A stretch of DNA of 64,000 nucleotides from Gammaproteobacteria bacterium (lineage in GTDB: Bacteria > Pseudomonadota > Gammaproteobacteria > Steroidobacterales > Steroidobacteraceae). The notes under the pieces are model-generated. The model did no database searches, had not been told where the DNA came from, and saw only the letters and a program-made list of their open reading frames with translations. Each line of letters opens with the position of its first letter. Within the stretch, counting starts at the first letter, position 1. The DNA lies in NCBI GenBank assembly GCA_947455595.1, contig CANGOP010000008.1, positions 1 through 64,000 of the forward strand, written 5' to 3'. The position numbers were made by a program, and so were the translations under genes. Of this stretch, positions 35,813 to 44,272 are shown piece by piece.

Positions 35813-37969
35813 TTACTTCGCCGATGTCACAGACGGTTTCGTCGTGAGTCCCGTGTAGTAGCCGAAGAAGGCGAACAAATCCGTGTACTCAGCGATCTGC
35901 TTGTCGGTCGGCTTACCCGATCCATGTCCGGCGCGAGTCTCGATGCGAATGATGCGCGGCTTCGGCCCCAAGTCCATGGACTGCAGTTGGGCTGCGTATT
36001 TGAAGCTGTGGCCAGGGACTACGCGGTCATCCGTGTCGGCGGTCATGACAAGCAGTGCCGGGTAATCGTGACCAATGCGAATGTTGTGGTAGGGGGAGTA
36101 CGACAAGAGATTGCGGAAGTGCACCTCTTCCTCGGGGCTTCCGTAATCATCGACCCAATAGCGTCCGGCGGTGAACTCGGGGTAGCGCAACATATCCATG
36201 ACGCCCACTTCTGGTGCTGCCGCGGCAAAGAGGTCGGGACGTTGATTGACCACCGCACCGACCAAGAGGCCGCCGTTGGAAGCGCCGAGCAGGGTGAGCT
36301 GCTGGGGTGAGCTGATCCCCGTCTTGACGAGATGCTCGGCGGCTGCGATGCAATCGTTGAAGACGTTTTGCTTGTTGAGCAAACGCCCACCGTCGTGCCA
36401 CGCCTTGCCGTATTCACCGCCGCCGCGCAGATTGGCCTCTACCCACACACCACCCATATCGAGCCACGCGAGACGAACCGCCGAGTAGTTCGGTGTCAGC
36501 GACACATTAAAGCCACCGTAGCCATACAGAACGGTAGGGTGCGTGCCTTGGGGTAGATCACGCCGCGCGATGATGAACATCGGCACGCGTGTCCCATCCT
36601 TGGAGGTAACGAACTCCTGACGAACCGTGTAGGCCTTCGAGTCGAAGGACATCGGAGGGGCGTGGAAGACCGACGTGGCACCGGATGCCAGATCGACGTG
36701 ATAAATCGTCTGCGGTGTCGTGTAGCTCGTGTACCCGTAATAGGTGTCCGTATGATCAGGGTCGGTTTCAAAGCCATTGGCACTGCCAATGCCAGGTAAC
36801 TCGATCACACGGGCATCGCCGCCTTGCAGGTTGAAACTGCGTACCACGCTGTGCGCATCTTCCAGAGCGTTCACAATGAGGCGAGCGCCGATCATGGCGG
36901 CATCTTCCACGGTTCCTGCGCCTTCCGGAATGACGGATTCGAGAGCCGGGTTTTGAGCCGACGCGTCGACCGCGACAATCCGATACCGCGGTGCATCTCG
37001 GTTCGTGCGCAAGAACAGGCGATTACCCTTTGATCCGATCAAAGACCAGCTGTAGTCAAGACCCGCGAACAGCAGCCGCACCGGGCCACCATTTTTCAGA
37101 TCCTGCACGTGAATCTCATAACGGTCATCGGTGCCTTCTGACGTCGAGATGAACAGCCAACGTCCATCGTGAGTGATCTCAACGTGGTGGGAGTGGCTGG
37201 GCTGATCGGGAGTTGCATAGATCAACCGGTCAGCCGATTGCGGATCACCGATCCGGTGGAAATAGACTGCGTGATTGAGATTCCGGCTCTGAAATTCAGC
37301 GCCGGCGGCAGGAGCCGGAAAACGTGAGTAGTAAAGGCCCGAACCATCTGGCGCCCAGACAAGGCCTGAGAACTTCACCCATTTCAGTTCATCGCTCAGG
37401 GTGTGGCCTGAGTCCACATCCAAGACATGCACCGTGCGCCAATCGGTGCCGCCATCCTGAACGGTGTAGACCACTCGGTGACCATCGTGCGAGGGCATCC
37501 ACTCGGCGAGCGCCGTAGCGCCATCTTTTGCCCAGGGATTCGGGTCAATCAGAACGCGCGGGTGTGCACTCGCACCGTCTTGCACGTACAGAACGGATTG
37601 GTTCTGCAGACCCGAATTGCGCCGAAAGAAGAGACGCTCGCCGCGTCGCAGCGGCACGGTTTGGCGCTCCTGATTCCAGATGGCGGTCAACGATGCCTGG
37701 ATGGCGGCGCGTCCAGGCAGCGCATCGAGGACTTGGCGGGTCACCACATTCTGGGCATCCACCCAGGCTCGCACTTGGGCATCGACGCGGACGTCATTTT
37801 CCAGCCATCGGTACGGATCGGCGACGTGCGTGCCGAAGCGATCGAGATGTTCATCGACCGTCCGAGTCGCGGGGTAATGTAGAGGATCGGTCACGGACGC
37901 GTCGGTCTTGGCGAAGGACGCAGACGGCACACAGGCGAGCGCCAGTGCGAGCAAAAATCCAGTGCGCAT
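35813..37969 (-). CDS. Exported prolyl oligopeptidase, S9A
   Basis: The 718-residue serine peptidase cleaves after proline in short peptides. A signal peptide (MRTGFLLALALACVPSASFA) sends it to the periplasm. An N-terminal segment DPYRWLEND opens the family, followed by the seven-bladed propeller that limits substrate size. The alpha/beta-hydrolase domain follows, with nucleophile GASNGG (S564), aspartate in TADTDDRV (about 651) and histidine in RAGHGSGKP (about 688). Length is normal. The gene stands alone and converges on fba. Confidence 0.94.
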   Translation of the reverse strand: MRTGFLLALALACVPSASFAKTDASVTDPLHYPATRTVDEHLDRFGTHVADPYRWLENDVRVDAQVRAWVDAQNVVTRQVLDALPGRAAIQASLTAIWNQERQTVPLRRGERLFFRRNSGLQNQSVLYVQDGASAHPRVLIDPNPWAKDGATALAEWMPSHDGHRVVYTVQDGGTDWRTVHVLDVDSGHTLSDELKWVKFSGLVWAPDGSGLYYSRFPAPAAGAEFQSRNLNHAVYFHRIGDPQSADRLIYATPDQPSHSHHVEITHDGRWLFISTSEGTDDRYEIHVQDLKNGGPVRLLFAGLDYSWSLIGSKGNRLFLRTNRDAPRYRIVAVDASAQNPALESVIPEGAGTVEDAAMIGARLIVNALEDAHSVVRSFNLQGGDARVIELPGIGSANGFETDPDHTDTYYGYTSYTTPQTIYHVDLASGATSVFHAPPMSFDSKAYTVRQEFVTSKDGTRVPMFIIARRDLPQGTHPTVLYGYGGFNVSLTPNYSAVRLAWLDMGGVWVEANLRGGGEYGKAWHDGGRLLNKQNVFNDCIAAAEHLVKTGISSPQQLTLLGASNGGLLVGAVVNQRPDLFAAAAPEVGVMDMLRYPEFTAGRYWVDDYGSPEEEVHFRNLLSYSPYHNIRIGHDYPALLVMTADTDDRVVPGHSFKYAAQLQSMDLGPKPRIIRIETRAGHGSGKPTDKQIAEYTDLFAFFGYYTGLTTKPSVTSAK

Positions 37970-38021
37970 GAGGGCTCCGATGGTCGAAACATGACAGAGT
38001 GGATCATAGGGTCACAAGCAT

Positions 38022-39512
38022 TCAGGGGACAGGCCGAGTCGTGATGGCTTCGGCCTCGATTTCAACACGATAGTCGCCGATGAGGCGGCTTACCTCGATC
38101 AACACATTGGCCGGGCGAATATCCCCAAAGTACTGCCCGTGCACCCGAGACACGGCCTCGCAATCGGCCGCATCCGCCAAATAAATGCGCGTCATGACCA
38201 CATCCTCGAGGCGAGCGCCTAAGGCCGCGAGGCTGGCGGCGATTTTGTCGAGAATATAGGTGGCTTGCGCCGCTGCGTGACCCGGTGCCACCACCGTATC
38301 CTCGCGATGGGTTGCGGTGGTGCCGCTCACAAACACGCGATCACCGTGGCGCACCGCACGACTGTAGCCGCAGATGGGTTCCCAGCGACTGCCGCTGCTC
38401 ACCCGCAGTCGTTGGGCATCGCCTGGAACGGGTTCTGCGGTATAGACACGCGGCAACGTCGATAAATGATGACTGAGATCGCCGGAGGCCGTCAGGAACG
38501 GTGGCCGTCGGTATTCGTCGCCACAATCCCCCGGCACGGGTCGCGTCGTGGCCAATGCCGCGTCCAAGCCATCTCGGTCTTGCGCTGACAAGGTCCAGCC
38601 GAAGGCGCGTGCGTTGTCGGCGCGGTGATCGCGCTCGCCCGGGCGCACGCCGATGATCGCGCATCCGACGGCGGGTTGATCCAGTACCCACCGATTGGCG
38701 ACGTTAGAAATGGAGACGCCGTGACGACGTGCGATCGCGGCTAACGCGGCGAGCACGCCTTGGAAAACCGACCATCCGCCGATGCTGTCGATGAAGCGCC
38801 GATACTTCATCTTGCTCCAGTCGGTGATGTCCTCAGGCGCCGGCTCAGCGGCCCCGAGCCATCGCTCCGACAGAAGACCTCCGGCGAGGGTGCCGTAGGC
38901 CAGTAAGTGAATGCCATGGCGCGTGCAGACCTGACTCAGTTCGCCGGCGGCGCGACGGTCCAGAACAGAAAAGGACACCTGATTGGTCAGAATCGGAATG
39001 CCGTGTGCCGCCACCAAGTCCAGATGCAGCGCGTTGAAGTTGGTCACGCCTAAGTGACGGATCAGACCTTCTTCCCGCAGCAGATTGAGTTCGATCAGGG
39101 CATCGAGGTACCCGGGGTGTTCAAAGCTCCACCAATGCAACTGCAGAAGGTCGATGCACTCGACCCCGAGGCGCTGCTGTCGCTCTTGCACCCCGGCACG
39201 GACGACCTCAGGCGTCATGGGGCCCGGCGTCGGACACCATTTGGTGAAGGCAACGGGTCGATGCTCCCCCAGTTCGCCGGCGCGCGCGCGGGCCAATAAC
39301 TGCCCCGTAATCAGTTCGGCGCTGCCGTAGTGGTCGGCCATATCGAACGTATCAAATCCGGCCCGCGCATAGTCTGCGAGCACGGCGGAGGTGCTGACCG
39401 GATCAAGCGGGGCACGGTCGCGCTCCATATCGGCGACCTGCCAGAGCCCTGTCACGATGCGGCTAACCTCAAAATCGGCGGCTAACCGTTGCCGGGGTAG
39501 TGGGATGTTCAT
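38022..39512 (-). CDS. Aldo/keto reductase fused to a RidA/YjgF-type domain
   Basis: The 496-residue protein joins two domains. Residues 1-340 form an aldo/keto reductase barrel with DMADHYGSAE (catalytic Asp/Tyr region), LLQLHWWSF, GVTNFNALHL and a C-terminal cofactor segment IIGVRPGERDHRADN. Residues of about 370-496 are Rid-like, with GYSRAVRHGDRVFVSGTTAT and the conserved end RPANVLIEVSRL. Rid proteins hydrolyse reactive imines, enamines or related electrophiles; here the domain could process the product or substrate of the reductase. The gene overlaps the ABC solute-binding-protein gene by 4 bases, so it is tied to that transporter. No signal peptide. Confidence 0.85.
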   Translation of the reverse strand: MNIPLPRQRLAADFEVSRIVTGLWQVADMERDRAPLDPVSTSAVLADYARAGFDTFDMADHYGSAELITGQLLARARAGELGEHRPVAFTKWCPTPGPMTPEVVRAGVQERQQRLGVECIDLLQLHWWSFEHPGYLDALIELNLLREEGLIRHLGVTNFNALHLDLVAAHGIPILTNQVSFSVLDRRAAGELSQVCTRHGIHLLAYGTLAGGLLSERWLGAAEPAPEDITDWSKMKYRRFIDSIGGWSVFQGVLAALAAIARRHGVSISNVANRWVLDQPAVGCAIIGVRPGERDHRADNARAFGWTLSAQDRDGLDAALATTRPVPGDCGDEYRRPPFLTASGDLSHHLSTLPRVYTAEPVPGDAQRLRVSSGSRWEPICGYSRAVRHGDRVFVSGTTATHREDTVVAPGHAAAQATYILDKIAASLAALGARLEDVVMTRIYLADAADCEAVSRVHGQYFGDIRPANVLIEVSRLIGDYRVEIEAEAITTRPVP

Positions 39513-40774
39513 CGGTGACCTGCCCGCGCCCGTAAGGCGGCCACGTCGTCAGCACTCAGTTCACCCATGGTACGAACCACACCGTGTTCAATACGCCATA
39601 GCCGGAAAGGTCCCGAGATGTCACCGGCAGCGTCGAAACTCACCGCACCAATCACGCCCTCGTAACGAATGGGTTGACCGGCCTTGAGGAGTCGGCGTGC
39701 TTTGCGCAACTCATCAGGGCCCGCGTGGATAACCTCACCCTTGGGGTCGGTGACGCGATTGAGGCCTGTGCGAATCCCGGCGCCGTCGCGTGTGCGAGCC
39801 GCCAGTACGGCAAGGCCTGCGAGCGCCGCGGCGTCGTAACTGCGATCCGCGGCAGGGCTCTCCGGGTCGTCGTGCGAACGGGTCCGAAAGGCGTGGGCAA
39901 AATACTGACTGGACGCACTGGGGAGCGTGCCGGAGGACGTGCCAAAAGCTTGCTCGAGGTATTTGGCGCCGACAGCGTGGATGAAATCCTGACTGTTCAT
40001 GCCGTCATTCAGCAACAGCCGTCGTGAGCCACCGGCCGCGATCCAAGCGCGGGCAATCGTGGCGCCATCGACCGGTGTGGCCACGAGGTACAGGCTATCC
40101 GGATGCGTCGCCAGTGTGCGGGTCACTTCCGCCTGATAGCTGCCCTGATGTTCGTTATACGGTGTGAGGGTCAAGACCTGACCGCCCAAGGCCTCATAGG
40201 CGCGCACGAACTCCTGTGCGAGTCCGCCGCCGAAATCATTATTTGCGTAGATGACCGCGACTTTGCCCAGGTGCTGGTCCATCGCGTGACGGGCCGCTGC
40301 CGTCCCCTGCAGGGCATCGGAGGTGATGGTGCGCACGAACAGTCCGCCGGTCTTGGCAGCACGACCCAGTTCGGTGAGGCGAGGCGAGGAAGCCGCGGGC
40401 GAAATCTGCACCACGCGACTCGGTGCCGTGACGGCGGTCAGGATGGGCAGGGTGGTGGCTGAGATGATGCCGCCGATCAGCACAGGAACATGGTGCAGGG
40501 TGACCAGTTGATTGGCGGCGTCGACGGCGACCGTTGGGGAACTCTGCGTATCTCGCACCTGGGTTGCGAAGGTGCACTCACCGGCACCGGCTGCAGCGTT
40601 CAGGTCCTCAACCGCCAGATCAGCGGCCTTGGCCGCGGCTTGTCCGTAGGATCCGGCCGCGCCGGTCAACTCCATTACGACCCCCAGCGTGATCACGCAG
40701 GGCGGCGGTGCCGCTTGTCCATTCAACGATCCAAATAGCGTCACAAGGGCGAGCGCCGTGGCAGCAATACGCAT
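39509..40774 (-). CDS. ABC transporter periplasmic solute-binding protein, LivK type
   Basis: The 421-residue protein has a signal peptide (MRIAATALALVTLFGSLNGQAA). A type I binding fold of the branched-chain-amino-acid/amide/urea class follows, with ITLGVVMELTGAAGSYGQAA, VPVLIGGIISATTLPI and VAVIYANNDFGGGLAQEF. It captures the ligand for the transporter encoded divergently (40883-44272). The true ligand is unknown; the coupled reductase-Rid gene suggests a compound needing carbonyl reduction or imine removal. The start at 40774 is chosen for its signal peptide; 155 upstream codons of the frame are unsupported. Confidence 0.9.
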   Translation of the reverse strand: MRIAATALALVTLFGSLNGQAAPPPCVITLGVVMELTGAAGSYGQAAAKAADLAVEDLNAAAGAGECTFATQVRDTQSSPTVAVDAANQLVTLHHVPVLIGGIISATTLPILTAVTAPSRVVQISPAASSPRLTELGRAAKTGGLFVRTITSDALQGTAAARHAMDQHLGKVAVIYANNDFGGGLAQEFVRAYEALGGQVLTLTPYNEHQGSYQAEVTRTLATHPDSLYLVATPVDGATIARAWIAAGGSRRLLLNDGMNSQDFIHAVGAKYLEQAFGTSSGTLPSASSQYFAHAFRTRSHDDPESPAADRSYDAAALAGLAVLAARTRDGAGIRTGLNRVTDPKGEVIHAGPDELRKARRLLKAGQPIRYEGVIGAVSFDAAGDISGPFRLWRIEHGVVRTMGELSADDVAALRARAGHR

Positions 40775-40882
40775 CGGGGTCAGACCTCGGCGGGGAGTGT
40801 GAGGGAGCGGGTCATTGCGGCGGCGCTTGTGGGAACCGATCCGGGCCGCTACCGTTGAAAGTTTACGAAGGATTGAACACGG

Positions 40883-41686
40883 ATGAAAGGCGAGACGCGG
40901 CAACCCCCAGCTGCCCCCGACCGCCCAGTGCTGTCGGCCCGTGGGCTGGTCACGGCCTTCAGCGGTCTGCGAGCTGTCGATGACGTAAGTCTGAGTGTGC
41001 CGCGCGGTGAGGTCTTGGGCGTCATCGGCCCCAACGGCGCTGGCAAATCGACGCTGTTTAACCTGTTGGCAGGCGAACGCGTGCCCTCGCGCGGCAGCAT
41101 CGAATTGTGTGGCCATCGGGTCGAAAGGGAGCCTGCTGCGCAACGACTGGCGCGAGGCTTGGGTCGAACCTTTCAGATTCCGCGCCCGTTTCTGGCCTTG
41201 TCTGTGCTTGAGAACGTCATGCTCGGCGCTCAGCACCATCCGGGTGAGCGTGTCTGGGCGAACTTATTCGCTGCAGGCTCGGTGCAGGCGCGAGAGCGCG
41301 AATGCCGGGATCAGGCGATGGGTTGGCTGGATTTCATGACGCTGACGCCCCTGGCCCGGCAGCCGGCGCAGGTGCTGTCGATCGGGCAACGCAAGCTGCT
41401 GGAGTTGGCGCGGGTGCTCATCGCAAAGCCGCAGGTGGTTTTGCTCGATGAACCCATGGCGGGTGTGCATCCGGCGCTGGTCGAGACCTTGGGCGAGCGT
41501 ATCGCCACGTTGGCTAAACAGGGCACGACCTTTCTGCTCGTCGAACACCAACTGTCGTTGATCGCCGCCTTGTGTGACCGCGTCATGGTCATGGCCAATG
41601 GACGCGTCCTGCTTGAGGGCACACCCGACGCGGTCTTGGCCGATCCGGCGGTGGCTGACGCCTACCTCGGTGGAGGAGTGCCATGA
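40883..41686 (+). CDS. ABC transporter ATP-binding protein, LivG type
   Basis: The 267-residue cytoplasmic ATPase has Walker A GPNGAGKS, Q-loop region TFQIPRPFLALSVLENV, a signature-like LSIGQRKLLELARVL (LSxGQ), Walker B VVLLDEPMAGVHP and H-loop LVEHQ. The longer insert between Q-loop and signature is typical of LivG. First of four tightly overlapping genes (4-base ATGA overlaps). The ribosome-binding site GAAGGAT precedes ATG 40883. Confidence 0.93.
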   Translation: MKGETRQPPAAPDRPVLSARGLVTAFSGLRAVDDVSLSVPRGEVLGVIGPNGAGKSTLFNLLAGERVPSRGSIELCGHRVEREPAAQRLARGLGRTFQIPRPFLALSVLENVMLGAQHHPGERVWANLFAAGSVQARERECRDQAMGWLDFMTLTPLARQPAQVLSIGQRKLLELARVLIAKPQVVLLDEPMAGVHPALVETLGERIATLAKQGTTFLLVEHQLSLIAALCDRVMVMANGRVLLEGTPDAVLADPAVADAYLGGGVP

Positions 41687-42408
41687 GCCCGTGTCTAGCG
41701 GTGTCCGGCCTGGTCGCCGGCTATGAGCGCGGCAATCCGATTGTGCGCGGCGCGAGCGTTACCGTTGAACCCGGACAGATCGTCACGCTGATCGGTCCGA
41801 ATGGCGCGGGCAAGTCCACCTGCGTACGCACGATTGCAGGGCTCGTCCCCATTGAGGCCGGTCGTATCGAACTGGAAGGTCAGGACATCACGGCAGTCCC
41901 GGCGCACGGGCGGGTGGCGACGGGGCTGGGCTTCGTGCCGCAGAGCGACAATATTTTCGCGGATCTCAGCATTGAGGAAAATCTGCAGCTCGGCGTCCCA
42001 CGTGGCGCGACGCGCGATGGACGCGCACGGGCTGAGGCTTTGCTTGCATCGCTGCCGGAGTTTCGCGACGGCCGGGCGCGTCGGGCCGGCGGCTTGTCCG
42101 GTGGCCAACGCCAGGTGTTGGCCGTGGCACGCGCGCTCATGGCGGCACCGACGGTGCTCTTGCTCGATGAACCAACGGCGGGCCTGTCGCCGCGAGCCGT
42201 GACCGAACTGTTGAGACAATGTCGACAACTGGCTGACGAAGGCCTCGGCATCTTGATGGTCGAGCAGAACGTGCGGTCGGCTTTTACGGTCTCCGACCAG
42301 GTGGTGATGCTGGTTCAAGGTGCGGTGGCGATGGCCGGTACGCCGGCGCAATTGATCGCGGATCCGCGACTCGCCGCGTATTTCCTCGGCGCTCGGAGTC
42401 CCGCATGA
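41683..42408 (+). CDS. ABC transporter ATP-binding protein, LivF type
   Basis: The 241-residue ATPase pairs with the LivG-type subunit. Walker A is GPNGAGKSTCVRTIAG, the Q-loop region reads LGFVPQSDNIFADLSIEENL, the signature is LSGGQRQVLAVARALM, and Walker B LLLDEPTAGLSP. The H position reads MVEQN, with Gln in place of His as is usual in LivF. It overlaps both neighbours by 4 bases. Confidence 0.93.
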   Translation: MSPCLAVSGLVAGYERGNPIVRGASVTVEPGQIVTLIGPNGAGKSTCVRTIAGLVPIEAGRIELEGQDITAVPAHGRVATGLGFVPQSDNIFADLSIEENLQLGVPRGATRDGRARAEALLASLPEFRDGRARRAGGLSGGQRQVLAVARALMAAPTVLLLDEPTAGLSPRAVTELLRQCRQLADEGLGILMVEQNVRSAFTVSDQVVMLVQGAVAMAGTPAQLIADPRLAAYFLGARSPA

Positions 42409-43310
42409 ATCTGCAGGTGCTCCTTGATGGCCTCGTCGAAGGCTCGCTCCTGGCGCTCGGGGCGGCGGGCGTCACGCTGACCTACGGCACGCTACGCTTT
42501 GGCAACTTTGCCCACGGTGAACTCGTCTCGGTCGGCGCCTATCTAGCGCTCCTCGTGGCCTGTGCGATCGGGGCCTTGCTGCCTGACTCGCTCATGGCAG
42601 CCGATGGCTTCACGGCAACCCCGGCGCTTCTGGTCGGCTTTTTGTCGGGTGCCGCGTTGACCGGCCTCGTCGCCGTCGCCATCGACCGACTGGTCTATCG
42701 ACCGTTGCGCGACCGCGGTGCGGCGATGGCTGTCTCCATGGCGAGCTTCGGCGTCTCCATGGCGCTGCGGGCGGCACTGGAGGTGGGCTTCAGCGCCCGT
42801 CCACGTTATTACAGCGACGAGTTGTCGATCGCTTGGGATCTGGGCTTTGCGCGTATCGCGCCGGATCGGGTCTTGGTCGGGGCATGGTCGGTGCTGATCT
42901 TTGCAGCCTTGGGGTTGTTTCTGACGCGCTCGCGTACCGGACGAGAAATGCGCGCGGTGGGCGAAAATCGCCAGCTCGCCGAAGTGGTGGGCATCGACGT
43001 GCGGCGTGTGCTGCGGATGACCTGGCTGATCGGCGGCGGACTGGCCGGTGCCGCAGGCGTCGGCATCGGCCTGTTGGTGCAGATCCGACCCTCCATGGGT
43101 GCCGAGGTGTTGCTGCCCTTGTTTGCGGCTGCGATCGTCGGTGGCTTGGGTAGTTTGCGGGGTGCACTCGCCGGTGGCTTGTTGATTGGGTGGGGTGAAG
43201 CGGTGGCGGTCGCGTATGTTGGCGCTGAGTGGCGTGCCGCGGTGTCGTTCACGCTGTTGGTTCTCGTGCTCCTGTTGCGGCCAACGGGACTCTTTGGGAG
43301 ACGCGAATGA
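42405..43310 (+). CDS. ABC transporter permease, LivH type
   Basis: The 301-residue inner-membrane protein has about 8 hydrophobic helices. It shows LivH features: LLDGLVEGSLLALGAAGVTL at the start, YGTLRFGNFAHGELVSVGAY, and the cytoplasmic coupling segment RTGREMRAVGENRQLAEVVGI. It ends LLLRPTGLFGRRE. It forms the channel with the LivM-type subunit. Confidence 0.92.
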   Translation: MNLQVLLDGLVEGSLLALGAAGVTLTYGTLRFGNFAHGELVSVGAYLALLVACAIGALLPDSLMAADGFTATPALLVGFLSGAALTGLVAVAIDRLVYRPLRDRGAAMAVSMASFGVSMALRAALEVGFSARPRYYSDELSIAWDLGFARIAPDRVLVGAWSVLIFAALGLFLTRSRTGREMRAVGENRQLAEVVGIDVRRVLRMTWLIGGGLAGAAGVGIGLLVQIRPSMGAEVLLPLFAAAIVGGLGSLRGALAGGLLIGWGEAVAVAYVGAEWRAAVSFTLLVLVLLLRPTGLFGRRE

Positions 43311-44272
43311 CCGCGCTCGGTCTGTCGGGATGGATCAGTTATGCCGCGTCATTTGGCACGCTTGTGCTCGTGCAGTCGCTGGCTTGTCTCGGACTGAACC
43401 TACAGTGGGGGCAGACGGGCTTATTCAATGTCGGCGTCGCGGGTATCGTGGCGATCGGGGCCTATGTGTCGGCGATTCTGACCACGGCCGCTGTGGCGGG
43501 CCATATCGGTGGCTGTGGTTGGCCGGTGTTCATCGGGGCGGTGGCCGCGATGAGCCTGGCGGCGGCGGTGTCTGCACTGATTGGGATCTTGACCTTGCGG
43601 TTGCGCACCGACTATCTGGCTATCACGACGTTTGGTGTGGCGGTAGTCGTTGATCTGATCGTGCGTAACGTCGAATCACTGACGGGCGGCGCGCTCGGGA
43701 TCGGCTTCATCCCACGGCCGTTCGAATCCTGGGGACTTACCCCCGATGGCTTTATTCGCCTCACCTTCGTCTGGATGGCGGTCGTGGTCTACCTGGTTTA
43801 TCGCGTCCTGCAGCGATTGACCGCGAGCCCTTGGGGGCGCGTGTTGCGCGCCTTGCGGGAGGATGAAAAGGCCGTTGCTGCGTTGGGTAAGTCGCCAGCG
43901 CGATATCGGTTACAGGCGTTCGCGTTGGGCGGTGCCCTGATGGGCCTGGCCGGTGCGCTGCAGGCGCATACCTTGGGCTTTATTGCGCCAGAAAACTTCA
44001 CGTCGGCACTGACGTTTCAGATCTGGGCCATGCTGATTATCGGTGGGTCCGGCAACCATCGCGGCGCACTGCTGGGGAGCCTCTTGGTGTCCTTCCTGTG
44101 GAGCGCCACCGGACTTCTGGCGGCGACCGTGCTACCCGCGGATTGGCAGGCACGGGGCGCGGCTTTGCGGATCGTGATGATCGGCGTCCTGCTCGCGGCC
44201 GCCATCCTCTGGCGGCCGCGAGGCTTACTCGGCGAAGAGGTGACGGTGTCCTCTCATTTGGACGAGCGTTGA
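43307..44272 (+). CDS. ABC transporter permease, LivM type
   Basis: The 321-residue permease starts MTALGLSGWISYAASFGTLV at ATG 43307 (4-base overlap with livH). It has the LivM helices LNLQWGQTGLFNVGVAGIVA, TDYLAITTFGVAVVVDLIVR and the coupling loop SPWGRVLRALREDEKAVAALGK. The last 19 bases overlap the 3' end of the convergent S9 peptidase gene, an unusually tight arrangement with no room for a terminator. Confidence 0.92.
   Translation: MTALGLSGWISYAASFGTLVLVQSLACLGLNLQWGQTGLFNVGVAGIVAIGAYVSAILTTAAVAGHIGGCGWPVFIGAVAAMSLAAAVSALIGILTLRLRTDYLAITTFGVAVVVDLIVRNVESLTGGALGIGFIPRPFESWGLTPDGFIRLTFVWMAVVVYLVYRVLQRLTASPWGRVLRALREDEKAVAALGKSPARYRLQAFALGGALMGLAGALQAHTLGFIAPENFTSALTFQIWAMLIIGGSGNHRGALLGSLLVSFLWSATGLLAATVLPADWQARGAALRIVMIGVLLAAAILWRPRGLLGEEVTVSSHLDER

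Noticed and set aside
35448-35847. Open frames on both strands between fba and the oligopeptidase gene
   Set aside because: No ribosome-binding sites, biased composition, and they span the fba terminator or the oligopeptidase 3' end.
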